A DNA stretch of 54,326 nt from Paenimyroides marinum (lineage in GTDB: Bacteria; Bacteroidota; Bacteroidia; Flavobacteriales; Flavobacteriaceae). Of this stretch, positions 35,077-43,385 are shown piece by piece. Position 1 is the stretch's first letter. Each line of letters begins with the position of its first letter. The notes beneath the pieces were generated by a model that made no database searches, was not told the DNA's origin, and was given only the letters and a program-made list of their open reading frames with translations. The stretch covers positions 1 through 54,326 of the forward strand of contig NZ_FNXE01000021.1 of assembly GCF_900108395.1 (NCBI RefSeq). Reading direction: 5' to 3'. The translations under genes and the position numbers were made by a program.

Positions 35077-37159
35077 TGCGTTTACTGCTTTTGTTTTTTT
35101 CAAACTCAAAGGAACTTTCAGCGTTTTCTTTCAGAATGATGTAAGCATCGAATTTCTTTCCGGCTTTGCTTGTCATTCCTTTGATAAGAGAGGTTTTGCC
35201 TTTATTGACAAGGTTTGTTACATTTTCGATACTGATTTGTACACCGCAGACGGTGCGGAACTGTACCCAGTTACAAGCCTCATCAGGGCATTTCACAATC
35301 TTGTCACGGATAATAAGCTGCTGACTTTTGCATTTCGGGCAGGTTAGTTTGGGTTGGTTGGTGCTTGCAATAGAGGTTTGTAGCAATTCATCGGTAATAG
35401 ATTTGGCATAGGTTTCCATTTCCTTTTGGAATGTTCCGGCATCCGCTTCGTTATTTTCTATTTTCTGTAACGCCAATTCCCATTCGGCAGTCATTGCCAC
35501 GTCTGCAATTTTCCGGTCTTTTACAAGCCCGTACACCTGCAATCCTTTTTCCGTAGGGATTAAAGAACGTTTATCCCGTTGGATATAATTACGGGTAAAC
35601 AGGGTTTCGATAATGGCGGCTCTTGTTGCAGGAGTACCGATGCCGATATTTTTGAGGGCTTTGCGTTCTTCTTCGTTCTCAATTTCTTTCCCTGCGGTTT
35701 CCATAGCCGACAAAAGCCCGGCTTCGGTGTAAAGCACTGGTGGTTTGGTCTGCTTTTCCAAAACTGCGGCTTCCTTTATGGCAAGTTCGTCGCCTTTATG
35801 CAGTTCAGGTAATTCCTGCACTGGCTCTTCGCCGTCATCGGTAAAACTTCCTTTTATGGAACGCCAACCCGCTTCCTGAATTTTACAGCCTTTTGCCGTA
35901 AAGTCGTAATGCAATACCTGTAATGATACATCGGTTATTTCTTTGACACAGGCTTGCGATATGGCTTCAAGCAAGCGAAGCGCAATCATATTGTAAATCT
36001 TGTTTTCGTCTGCATTAAGTACGGACGGCACTTTGTCCGTAATCAACAAACCGTGATGGTCCGTTACACGGAGGTCATTCACGATACGTTTGTTGAACCG
36101 TCCCCATTTGATTTTGGTAAGGGCTTGCTTGCAATCCTCACGATTTTGCAATGCCCGCACGAGGTTTGGAATTTCTGCCCACATATCTTCAGGGATGTAT
36201 TTGCTCCCGGTACGTGGGTACGTGATAAACTTCTTTTCGTACAGGCTTTGCGCAATATTGAGCGTTGCTTCAGCAGATAATTTCAGCCTTTTGTTGGCTT
36301 CCTTTTGTAAGCCTGTCAGGTCGAAAAGCAAGGGCGGTTGTTCTGTAACGCTTTTGGTTTCTACTGATGTAAAGGTTGCCGTTGCGCCACGCTGAATAGC
36401 TTTAAGGGTATCATCAGCAAGTTGCTTTTCGTCCCATTTGGTTGCGGAAATACTTTTGAAATCAACCTGGGCTTTGTTGTGCGTTAATTGTATCTGCCAG
36501 TATTTCTTTACCGTGAAATTCTTATTGTCGAGGTAACGTTTGCATATCAAAGCCAGTGTGGGCGTTTGCACTCTTCCAAGCGAATAGATACCATTGCCTG
36601 CGGCAATGCTCAATGCCTGTGTAGCATTGATGCCTACAAGCCAGTCGGCACGGCTTCTGCCTTGCGCTGCCTGATACAGTCCGTCAAATGCTGCCCCGTC
36701 TTTTAGGTTGTTGAAGCCTTGCTTTATTGCCTTTTCGGTAAGCGAACTTATCCAAAGGCGTTCAAAAGGTTTGTTGCATTTCAGGTATTCATAAATGTAC
36801 CTGAAAATGAGTTCGCCCTCACGACCTGCATCGGTAGCAACGATGATGCTGTTGCTTTGCTTAAAAAGCTGCTCAATGACTTTCAGTTGCTTTAATGCGC
36901 CAGTATCGGCGGTGTACCCTTTGTCTTTTTTGACCTTGCGGACGGTCAATAAAAACGGGTTGGGCAATATCGGCAGGGATGCTTTATCAAATCCCGAAAT
37001 GCCGTAATCTTCGGGCATTCCCAGTCCTATTAAATGACCGAATGCCCACGTAACAAAATAGCCGTTACCTGTCAGGTAGCCATCCTTTTTATCGGATGCT
37101 CCCACAAGTCCGGCTATTTCCCTTGCTACGCTTGGTTTTTCTGCAATGATTGTTTTCAT
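35066..37159 (-). CDS. topB: DNA topoisomerase III, conjugative-element type
   Basis: A 697-residue type IA topoisomerase: TOPRIM motif TIIAEKPSVA with D110-A-G-R-E-G, catalytic Tyr314 in FITYPRTGSKYIP, GRVQTPTLALI and a C-terminal zinc motif CPKC...CPDEAC plus a Toprim_Crpt-like tail. It is a usual backbone gene of Bacteroidota ICEs, thought to relieve tangling of transferred DNA. It begins 6 nt after the DUF3945 gene stop, and its 3' end overlaps the ORF6N gene. Confidence 0.92.
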   Translation of the reverse strand: MKTIIAEKPSVAREIAGLVGASDKKDGYLTGNGYFVTWAFGHLIGLGMPEDYGISGFDKASLPILPNPFLLTVRKVKKDKGYTADTGALKQLKVIEQLFKQSNSIIVATDAGREGELIFRYIYEYLKCNKPFERLWISSLTEKAIKQGFNNLKDGAAFDGLYQAAQGRSRADWLVGINATQALSIAAGNGIYSLGRVQTPTLALICKRYLDNKNFTVKKYWQIQLTHNKAQVDFKSISATKWDEKQLADDTLKAIQRGATATFTSVETKSVTEQPPLLFDLTGLQKEANKRLKLSAEATLNIAQSLYEKKFITYPRTGSKYIPEDMWAEIPNLVRALQNREDCKQALTKIKWGRFNKRIVNDLRVTDHHGLLITDKVPSVLNADENKIYNMIALRLLEAISQACVKEITDVSLQVLHYDFTAKGCKIQEAGWRSIKGSFTDDGEEPVQELPELHKGDELAIKEAAVLEKQTKPPVLYTEAGLLSAMETAGKEIENEEERKALKNIGIGTPATRAAIIETLFTRNYIQRDKRSLIPTEKGLQVYGLVKDRKIADVAMTAEWELALQKIENNEADAGTFQKEMETYAKSITDELLQTSIASTNQPKLTCPKCKSQQLIIRDKIVKCPDEACNWVQFRTVCGVQISIENVTNLVNKGKTSLIKGMTSKAGKKFDAYIILKENAESSFEFEKNKSSKRNGK

Positions 37160-37165
37160 ACTGTA

Positions 37166-38626
37166 TTACATTTTTCTGCCTTTGGATTTTTCAGGCTTGT
37201 TATCCTGTTGCTCCTGCTGCTTCTCGTTTTTCGGTCTTTGCTGCCCGGACTTCAAAGGCTCTTGGACGTTCTTGGTCGCTTCGTTGGTTTTACCCTCCGA
37301 ATTGACGGCAGTTTGTGTTTTATGAGTTTCGGCAGGTTCTACCCGTGCTTTGTACTGACCGGGAAACTCAAAATTGGTCTTTCCGGTATCTTTGTCGAAC
37401 GTGATATAACCCTTATACGGTTGGTCTTTTTTGTCTTTCAGTTCAACGTATATGGTTTGTCCGGCTTTGAACTTGTTGTACTGCTCATCATCCAGTTCTT
37501 TGCCCCTGAAAGTTCTTGGAGCTTCTTGCGGTTGGCTTTGCTGATTGCTTTGTTGGGTATTCTGTTGGTTCGTTTGCGCCTGCTGATTGTTGTTGCTTCT
37601 GTCAAACAGGAACTCAACATACCGTTTGTCCGCATTGAATTGTACAGTTGCCGAAAACTCCGTTCCTTTCGAGGAAATCATACCCTCTAAATAGAGCGGT
37701 TTGCCCTCCATCAGCGTTTGTTTTTGTTCGTCATTCAGCTTTACGCCCTTAATTTCATCGGGAATTTTTATAAACTCCGTGCGCAGTGCAACCACGTCAT
37801 TGGTCAGCCTGTCAATACTTATAATGGACGGCATCAGGTCGCCTGTTTTGGAGTTTACCAAATTGACGACACGCCCCATATTACCCGTTTCGAGCAGGTT
37901 TTTCTTGTCTTCGTCCGTAAACTTGTGACCGAAAAATTCAAAGTGGAGGTTAGGTTCTCTTTTGATACCGTGTATTGCCACGATAACATTGCCGTCTTCC
38001 GCTTGCTGTAAAGACAGGCGGGCATCCGTGCGGAGGATAGAGCCCCCGAGGTTGATACCTATCGGTAAAAGCTCATTGGTTTTATAACCTCGTAACAAAG
38101 GGTCGAGCAGGTTCCTTTTTTCAAGATACTCTTTGCTCAATCCGAGGTTTTTCATTGTGTCCCAATCAATCTGCTCCGGCTTGTAGCGATATTCGCTTGT
38201 TTCCGTTGTTGTTTGTGCTGTTGCCATATTATTTTGATTTTCTTGTTTTTTATCGGGTTGGGGTTCTGCTTTCACTTCGTGTTCTTTCAGCACTTTTTCG
38301 CCCTGTGGAGTGGGCTTATCTACGTGCTTTTGTAATTCCTCTGCTTTTTCAGCAGCAACCGAGGCAGGCACTTTGAAGAAAGTAAAGTTTGTAGGGTTCT
38401 TTAACTGGCTGAAAAAATTGGAAAAGAAGTTGGAAAAGAAATCACCGCTTTTATCCACACGCATAAACTGGTTTTGATTTTTCTTCGTGGGGTCAACGGT
38501 TTCCATTTTCCCGTTTTCGTCTATACTCTTTACTGCCTGGATTTTCATTTTCTCTTTATCCAGTACGAGTAAGATGTCCGAAAGCTGTTCGGGCATTTCC
38601 TGTTTATTAGTTGTTTCTTCGCTCAT
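37166..38626 (-). CDS. DUF4099/DUF3945 domain protein
   Basis: A 486-residue protein of ICE backbones. It has a Glu/Lys/Gln-rich N-terminal part and linker (about 90-145), a DUF4099-like segment starting near YRYKPEQIDWDTMKNLG, a DUF3945 repeat (LSLQQAEDGNVIVAIHG, FTDEDKKNLLETGNMGRVV) and two further GxxL-T/S-rich DUF3945-like units around LNDEQKQTLMEGKPLYLEGM and LDDEQYNKFKAGQTIYVEL, then a Lys/Gln-rich tail. Function unknown; always near topB. It starts an operon with topB and ORF6N. Confidence 0.85.
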   Translation of the reverse strand: MSEETTNKQEMPEQLSDILLVLDKEKMKIQAVKSIDENGKMETVDPTKKNQNQFMRVDKSGDFFSNFFSNFFSQLKNPTNFTFFKVPASVAAEKAEELQKHVDKPTPQGEKVLKEHEVKAEPQPDKKQENQNNMATAQTTTETSEYRYKPEQIDWDTMKNLGLSKEYLEKRNLLDPLLRGYKTNELLPIGINLGGSILRTDARLSLQQAEDGNVIVAIHGIKREPNLHFEFFGHKFTDEDKKNLLETGNMGRVVNLVNSKTGDLMPSIISIDRLTNDVVALRTEFIKIPDEIKGVKLNDEQKQTLMEGKPLYLEGMISSKGTEFSATVQFNADKRYVEFLFDRSNNNQQAQTNQQNTQQSNQQSQPQEAPRTFRGKELDDEQYNKFKAGQTIYVELKDKKDQPYKGYITFDKDTGKTNFEFPGQYKARVEPAETHKTQTAVNSEGKTNEATKNVQEPLKSGQQRPKNEKQQEQQDNKPEKSKGRKM

Positions 38627-38711
38627 AATCTGAAAATTTCAAAATTTCACGATCGAATGTAAAGGAAGCCTTCACTGATTTGCTTTATGTGGCACTCAAA
38701 GGCAGCGTTTG

Positions 38712-39020
38712 TCACTTATTGGCATCCAGTTTAGGTAACGGAGGGTTAAAACTTTCCCTGATGAACTGATGCACATCGGATAGCTTGTAATACAGTTTTC
38801 CGCTAATGGTATAATAAGGGAGCTTACCTATGGAGCGATACCGTTGCAGGGAACGGTTACTGATTTTCAGCATTTGCAATAAATCCTGATTATCCAGTAA
38901 CTCTTCGCCGTCTATGCTGTTGCGCTTCTTTTGTAAATCGTCTATGTGGTTGCCAAGAATGTCCAGCCTGTCCATTATGCGTTCCATCCACGCCACAAAT
39001 TCCATTTTGTCGATATTCAT
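38712..39020 (-). CDS. HTH-17/MerR-like DNA-binding protein
   Basis: A 102-residue protein with a coiled N-terminus (MERIMDRLDILGNHIDDLQKK) and an HTH_17-like core (LLDNQDLLQMLKISNRSLQRYRSIGKLPYYTISGKLYYKLSDV). These small proteins occur in pairs in Bacteroidota ICEs and resemble excisionase or regulator folds (Xis/MerR-like). Function in excision is inferred. It lies 12 nt downstream of the 39033 gene. Confidence 0.8.
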   Translation of the reverse strand: MNIDKMEFVAWMERIMDRLDILGNHIDDLQKKRNSIDGEELLDNQDLLQMLKISNRSLQRYRSIGKLPYYTISGKLYYKLSDVHQFIRESFNPPLPKLDANK

Positions 39021-39032
39021 ACGGGTACGCTT

Positions 39033-39386
39033 TTAATGATTACCTGATTTCAGCTTTCTGCCTTTCTCGATATAGCTTTTGCCTTTCGCCATAAGCTGCT
39101 CCACATATTCATCGGTCGTCTGCACGGCGTTAGCGTTGAGCATTTCCTTGATAGCACCAATCGTATAGTAATACTGCCCGTACATTTTTGAAAAAGCTAT
39201 CTGCCCGTTGGTGCGCATACGCCACAACGTTTTTTCGCTGATGTGGAGATACTGGCAGACTTCGTGGTTGTTGAGCCATAAGCTATCGTAGCTTGTATCT
39301 TCCAGTTTGAGGATATATTCGCTAATGGCTTTCAACCGTTCGTTGAGGTGCTTCCACACTTCTTCGTCAACTGTTATAATGTTCAT
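39033..39386 (-). CDS. HTH DNA-binding protein (excisionase-like)
   Basis: A 117-residue protein with an HTH_17-like core WLNNHEVCQYLHISEKTLWRMRTNGQIAFSKMYGQYYYTIGAIKEML. It is the first gene of the minus-strand pair with 38712. Its upstream region (39387-39620) carries many TGCCA/TGGCA inverted repeats and hairpins. Likely a regulator or recombination directionality factor of the element (inference). Confidence 0.8.
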   Translation of the reverse strand: MNIITVDEEVWKHLNERLKAISEYILKLEDTSYDSLWLNNHEVCQYLHISEKTLWRMRTNGQIAFSKMYGQYYYTIGAIKEMLNANAVQTTDEYVEQLMAKGKSYIEKGRKLKSGNH

Positions 39387-39427
39387 TGCACTATTGTTTA
39401 ATATTCACAGTACAAAATTCAGAAGTG

Positions 39428-39468
39428 TGGCAGTGTTTGTCTGCCAATGCGTACCCATTGGTTTGGCA
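39428..39468 (-). promoter_or_regulatory. TGGCA/TGCCA operator-like cluster before the HTH gene
   Basis: TGGCA (39428-39432), TGCCAA (39442-39447) with inner CCAAT/ATTGG, and TTGGCA (39463-39468) form two interleaved inverted repeats 41-81 nt upstream of the minus-strand start at 39386. The same half-site occurs in the palindrome at 39550-39585. Candidate binding sites for the HTH or RteC proteins. Confidence 0.4.
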
Positions 39469-39495
39469 CTTTTTTTCAAATTTTTTGCAATGAGA

Positions 39496-39520
39496 AAAAC
39501 CCTTGTTTAATAAGGGTTTT
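39496..39520. terminator. Terminator-like hairpin
   Basis: AAAACCCTT (39496-39504)/AAGGGTTTT (39512-39520), 9 bp with a 7-nt loop and T runs on the minus strand. It lies between the second rteC and the HTH gene and could stop read-through. Confidence 0.6.
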
Positions 39521-39549
39521 AGCGTGTTTCGGTTATTTTGTAGTAGCCT

Positions 39550-39585
39550 TTTGCCCATATATGCCAATTGGCATATATGGGCAAA
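39550..39585. repeat. Perfect 36-nt palindrome
   Basis: The arms TTTGCCCATATATGCCAA (39550-39567) and TTGGCATATATGGGCAAA (39568-39585) are perfect reverse complements with no loop. Such length is unusual for a terminator because there is no spacer. It contains the TGCCA half-sites found at 39428-39468. It may be a protein-binding or recombination site. Confidence 0.75.
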
Positions 39586-39588
39586 GAA

Positions 39589-39615
39589 AAAGCAGTACAT
39601 TTTGTGTACTGCTTT
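39589..39615 (-). terminator. Intrinsic terminator of the second rteC
   Basis: AAAGCAGTACA (39589-39599)/TGTACTGCTTT (39605-39615), 11 bp with a 5-nt loop. On the minus strand it follows the rteC stop by 21 nt and runs into TTTTTC, a standard terminator. Confidence 0.75.
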
Positions 39616-39636
39616 CAAACACCCGTGCTGATGTTG

Positions 39637-40482
39637 CTAAAGGTCTTTATCCATATACTCTTCGAGGGAAATTTTGAGCTGGTCTAAAAACACCGTTCGG
39701 GAGCCTGCCCTTGTTTTCATTCGGTGGAAAGAATGATGTATATCGTTCAAGGGCGTTCGGAAGAGGATTTGGAAAATCAATGCTAATTTCCTGATGCCTA
39801 TTTTCCCGTATGCAATAGATTTGGAAACATACAGGGCGTAAATCAATTCTATCAGTGCATTTTGCGAGTTCGTCCACGAAATGTCTTTGTTTCCATCACC
39901 GTTTATTGAAATGGTATCGGGATTTTTTTCAGGGTTTATTTTGGTAAGCAAGAAAGTATAAAGTAATTCATTGGCTATAATATGGGCAACTTTGTTATCG
40001 TAATAAGTAGAAAAGCTAAGGTCAATTTCAAATACACTACTTTTTAGACCATCGTGGTAATTGATTTTTCCGAGCCTGAAATAACTGTGGTCACGGTCAG
40101 TTCTGCCTGCACGATAGTACCTGTAAAAATCCTCATTGGATATGCTTTCCTTGTATTCGGATTTCAGAATTTTCAGTTGGTTTTCAAAATAACTTTGGTG
40201 TATTCTCCCTGCACTTACGGGGCAGGTAGTTTCAATGCGGAATACCTTATTGTAATAAATAAGTTTTCCTAAAATCTGCGGTTTGATTTTCTTGAAAAAA
40301 TTGATTTCCTGCCGTTCGTCCTTAAATCCGGTCTGCAAGACTTTCATCTTTATAGTAAACAGCATTTCCTTTAAGAATAAGGTCATTTGGTAAGCCTCAT
40401 CCGCAGTTTGCATCATTTGAGAAGATAGCATATCTTCCTGACGCTGAATTTCCGATAATATTTTGTTCAACACGATTTCCAT
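39637..40482 (-). CDS. rteC: RteC-family regulator (second copy)
   Basis: A 281-residue RteC homologue with the same landmarks as the 24668 gene: QEINFFKKIKPQILGKLIYYN, FYRYYRAGRTD, YFRLGKINYHDG, DLSFSTYYDNKVAHIIANEL, WTNSQNALIELIYALY and FRTPLNDIHHSFHRMKTRAGSRTVFLD. Identity with the first copy is visible but modest, so they are diverged paralogues, not a recent duplication. It is the last element gene before the presumed chromosomal border, and is flanked by palindromic sites on both sides (39550-39585 and 40583-40595). Confidence 0.85.
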   Translation of the reverse strand: MEIVLNKILSEIQRQEDMLSSQMMQTADEAYQMTLFLKEMLFTIKMKVLQTGFKDERQEINFFKKIKPQILGKLIYYNKVFRIETTCPVSAGRIHQSYFENQLKILKSEYKESISNEDFYRYYRAGRTDRDHSYFRLGKINYHDGLKSSVFEIDLSFSTYYDNKVAHIIANELLYTFLLTKINPEKNPDTISINGDGNKDISWTNSQNALIELIYALYVSKSIAYGKIGIRKLALIFQILFRTPLNDIHHSFHRMKTRAGSRTVFLDQLKISLEEYMDKDL

Positions 40483-40836
40483 AGCTTAGATTTTTAGAGA
40501 TTAACACCATACGTTTCGGATTTACATTTTTGTTTATTTGTCAAAACTTGGAAATAATATCGGAACCAATATCACAGGTTGCCCCCATATTGGGGAAGAT
40601 TTATTTTATAACGCCTTATGATGTATATTGGAAAAAGCAGAAAAAAGGGTTAAGTACGCTACGACTTAACCCTTTTTTTTATTAAATTTGCGGTAATGAT
40701 TTACAAGGTAATCAGATGAAAGCGAGTGCAGTAAGCACCATTACTAAATCGTTACCGATAGCACTTTCGGTTCTTGTAAACTACTCTTTATTAGCCACTT
40801 TGGGCTATATTAATCTTTTTTTCAAAAAAACAATTT
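40483..40836. other. Gene-free stretch with probable ICE/chromosome border
   Basis: No gene of credible length. Contents: the upstream region of rteC; an imperfect palindrome CCCCATATTGGGG (40583-40595); a strong terminator (40641-40678); TTAAATTTGC (40682-40691), which matches the CTnDOT-type core GTAnnTTTGC at all fixed positions but the first and also a -7 promoter element; a seven-codon ORF at 40696-40719; then AT-rich leader sequence of the RDD gene. Base composition drops across this stretch. Confidence 0.5.
40641..40678 (+). terminator. Strong intrinsic terminator at element edge
   Basis: AAAAAAGGGTTAAGT (40641-40655) and ACTTAACCCTTTTTT (40664-40678) pair over 15 bp around an 8-nt loop, followed by more T. 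It works on both strands and may insulate the element from the neighbouring chromosome. Confidence 0.85.
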
Positions 40837-41334
40837 ATGAATTTAGAGCATATCGTTCAGAAAAACAAAGCCGACAAAGGATTGCGGTTTGTTAATTTAT
40901 TAATTGACCTCATTTTTTTCTTTTTGTTTCTGTTTGGCGTTGGATTTGTTGCCGGTTTACTATTATATTTAATTAATCCTTATTCTACTTTTTTTGAAGA
41001 TTTAGGAGAACTTAATCCTTTTTTAGACCGAATTTTCACATCAATACTTATTGTTTTCTATTATTTTGGAATGGAAACTTTAACTAAAGGAAGAACGATA
41101 GGCAAATTTATCACAGGAACAAAAGTGGTTACTTTAGAAGGCGAACTGCCTACAGCTAATATTTTTTTAAAGAGAAGTTTGTGCAGAATTATTCCTTTTG
41201 AAACTTTTAGTTTTTTAGGTACTAATGGTTGGCACGACAGTATTCCGAAAACAACTGTGGTGATCAAAAAGCATTTTGATTACGAAGTTGAAATGCAAAA
41301 AAATGTTGCAGCAATTGGAACAATAGATGAATAA
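40837..41334 (+). CDS. RDD-family membrane protein
   Basis: A 165-residue protein with RDD-family marks: RFVNLLIDLIFFF (conserved R and D at the start of helix 1), a middle helix around SILIVFYYFGMET and TKGRTIGKFITGTKVVTLEG, then LKRSLCRIIPFE...WHDSIPKTTVV. Three membrane segments are predicted. The family is proposed to have transport or antiport activity in some members; specific role unknown here. First chromosomal gene to the right of the element border. Confidence 0.8.
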   Translation: MNLEHIVQKNKADKGLRFVNLLIDLIFFFLFLFGVGFVAGLLLYLINPYSTFFEDLGELNPFLDRIFTSILIVFYYFGMETLTKGRTIGKFITGTKVVTLEGELPTANIFLKRSLCRIIPFETFSFLGTNGWHDSIPKTTVVIKKHFDYEVEMQKNVAAIGTIDE

Positions 41335-41378
41335 CAAAAACTTTTGAAATCTCAAGAGTTTTTGGATTAAAGTTTAAC

Positions 41379-42086
41379 TTAAACGATCTGAAATCTTTCT
41401 TCCGTTTCTTTTATACTTTTATTCAAATTGGGTTTTATCACTTTATAAAAAACGAACAGAAATAGTAAGTGAAGTACCGTAAAGACAGCTAAAAAATGAA
41501 TTCCTGCATTTGATATTCCTAAATTTTCTTGAAAAAGGCGATTTATAATTGAATAATATGCACCGCCCAATCCAATAGAAGGAATAGAAAAAGTAGCTTG
41601 TGCAACCGATTGTAACAACCAGCTTTTTCCTTGTTTTTTCTGTTCTGTTCTTATTTTTAAAATATATCGAAATCCATCAACCATAAAATAAATAAAGGAA
41701 CTTAACAAGATTGTTAAAATAATCATTTCGCCTAAAGATTTGGTCTTTTGTAGAAAGAACACAATTCCTAAATATAAACCAACCGTTAGAATTACTTTTG
41801 GAATCGAAATAAACTTCAACACTTCATTCCAAAGCATTCTGTTGTAATACTTTTGCAATTCGCCTTGTTTTTGTTCAACCAAACCTGTAAATCCAAAAAC
41901 GCCAAACTTTTTAAATTCGGTTTGTAACGCATCTTCAAAAGAAATAGTTGGGTTTTCTTTCCATTGATCTTCAATAGCATTTGCCAAATGATCTACCAGT
42001 TCTACCTGAACATCGTAAAATTCAACATAATGTTTTTGAGTAAAAACGAATAATTGGTTGATTTCTTGTTCGGAAATTTTTCTCAT
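41379..42086 (-). CDS. PadR-operon membrane protein, HAAS-type (third)
   Basis: A 235-residue membrane protein. The N-terminal cytosolic part (about 1-75) has ISEQEINQLFVFTQKHYVEFYDVQVELVDHLANAIEDQW...FKKFGVFGFTGLVEQKQ, like HAAS/DUF1700-type signalling domains encoded with PadR regulators; four to five membrane helices follow. It overlaps the upstream paralogue by 4 nt (ATGA) and is last in the operon. The first 75 residues are nearly identical to its neighbour, showing a recent tandem duplication or gene conversion. Function unknown. Confidence 0.75.
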   Translation of the reverse strand: MRKISEQEINQLFVFTQKHYVEFYDVQVELVDHLANAIEDQWKENPTISFEDALQTEFKKFGVFGFTGLVEQKQGELQKYYNRMLWNEVLKFISIPKVILTVGLYLGIVFFLQKTKSLGEMIILTILLSSFIYFMVDGFRYILKIRTEQKKQGKSWLLQSVAQATFSIPSIGLGGAYYSIINRLFQENLGISNAGIHFLAVFTVLHLLFLFVFYKVIKPNLNKSIKETEERFQIV

Positions 42087-42760
42087 AACTTACTAAAGTT
42101 AAGTTCTGTTTGATTGATTTCGTATTTTAAAAGAGGAATTATTTTAGTGTACAAAATCAAAAGAAATAAGATTAATATTTGTGTAAATACACTAGATAAT
42201 ACTATTTTGAAAAGCGAAGGGTCTGAGTTGACCGATAAATTGGTTCTTAAGTAGAAAAGAGCAAAAATAGGTAAACCGTATAAATAATTTGCAACGCTAT
42301 TTACAAGAAACTTTTTGTTTTTAGATGTTTTTACTCTTTGATAAATGTAAACTCCCAGTGTTAATGCAATAAATCCAAAACGTATTAATAAATCATAATT
42401 GTACAAAAAAGACTTTGGATTAGAATAAAATTGAAACAATACATAAAACATTACTACTGTAAGAATGACTTTTGGAACTGAGAAAAAGTTGATAAATTCT
42501 TTTTTTATGATTTTCCAATAATGATTTTTCAATGCCGCTTGTTTTTGTTCGACCAATCCGGTAAAACCAAAAATGCCAAATTTTTTAAATTCCGTTTGTA
42601 AAGCGTCTTCAAACGAAATGTTGGGATTTTGTTTCCATTGATCTTCAATAGCATTTGCCAAATGATCAACCAATTCTACCTGAACATCGTAATGTTCTAC
42701 CAAATGTTTTTTAGTAAATTCGAACAATTGATCGATTTGTTGTGTTGTTAGTTGCTTCAT
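42083..42760 (-). CDS. PadR-operon membrane protein, HAAS-type (second)
   Basis: A 225-residue paralogue of the 41379 gene: TTQQIDQLFEFTKKHLVEHYDVQVELVDHLANAIEDQW, then FKKFGIFGFTGLVEQKQAALK, followed by four or five hydrophobic helices. Its ATG overlaps the restored stop of the 42760-43385 gene (TAATG), and its own stop overlaps the next ATG (ATGA), indicating translational coupling. Function unknown; likely membrane output of PadR regulation. Confidence 0.75.
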   Translation of the reverse strand: MKQLTTQQIDQLFEFTKKHLVEHYDVQVELVDHLANAIEDQWKQNPNISFEDALQTEFKKFGIFGFTGLVEQKQAALKNHYWKIIKKEFINFFSVPKVILTVVMFYVLFQFYSNPKSFLYNYDLLIRFGFIALTLGVYIYQRVKTSKNKKFLVNSVANYLYGLPIFALFYLRTNLSVNSDPSLFKIVLSSVFTQILILFLLILYTKIIPLLKYEINQTELNFSKL

Positions 42761-43385
42761 TATTTATTTAATAGCATTTTAAATTTTCGATCGTTTTTAA
42801 TTTTGTAATAAACAATCAAATAATACAACATTAAACTAACCGCTGTAAAACCTGATAATAGTAGCAGAGAAGGGAATTGTTCCATCTTTCTTACCCAATG
42901 AATTCCAAAATACAGATAGAACATAAGTATAAAACTTATGGTAAATAACGCACCATAAGTACCTGCAACTTTTTTTTTGAAACAAAAGTATACAACCCTA
43001 GAAAAACAAAACTTAAAATAGGAATTGCCATTGGTATTACATCCAAGTCTTCTAATAACAAATTGTGATTTGAGTACGGTAAATTATCGTAAATGAAATA
43101 AGACAAAATCCAAAGGAAAATAAATACAGGATTTAGAAAGATATCTTTCAATAATGAAACTCTTTGTGATATTACATTAGACCATTGGGTTAACTTTTGC
43201 GTTTTTAAATAATCTTTTTGTTCTTCAAAAACAGTATCTAAAGCTTGTTTAAAATCAAGATTTTCTTTTGTTTCTATTAAACATAAAATATGGTCTAAAA
43301 TTTCGATGCGAATATCCATAAAAGTAAATCCAAAATCAATCAACTTTTGATCTACCTGTTGTATTTGTTCTGTAGTAAGTTTCAT
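42760..43385 (-). pseudogene. PadR-operon membrane protein, HAAS-type (first), broken in a homopolymer
   Basis: As sequenced, the reading frame from ATG 43385 stops at 42936 (149 residues). Moving one base at the A9 tract (T9 on the plus strand, 42970-42978) continues the product through two more membrane helices (KVAGTYGALFTISFILMFYL..., then SLLLLSGFTAVSLMLYYLIVYY) to TAA 42762-42760, giving about 208 residues and a TAATG junction with the next gene. The length and junction fit its two paralogues, so the full frame is the ancestral one. The break is phase variation, a real mutation, programmed or transcriptional slippage, or a sequencing error. Confidence 0.8.
42970..42978. repeat. Nine-nucleotide homopolymer at frameshift site
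   Basis: Nine T on the plus strand (A9 in the gene). Adding one A restores the reading frame of the membrane protein gene 42760-43385. Confidence 0.9.

Noticed and set aside
37034..37690. A 218-residue open frame with hydrophobic leucine-rich product opposite topB and DUF3945
   Set aside because: Leu/Val/Phe-rich sequence is produced by the Lys/Gln-rich strand opposite; no own ribosome site or relatives recognised.
40696..40719. Seven-codon ORF MIYKVIR after a -7 box, followed by a 59-codon frame overlapping the RDD start
   Set aside because: Too short; the overlapping frame runs into the RDD code out of phase, and shows no family features.
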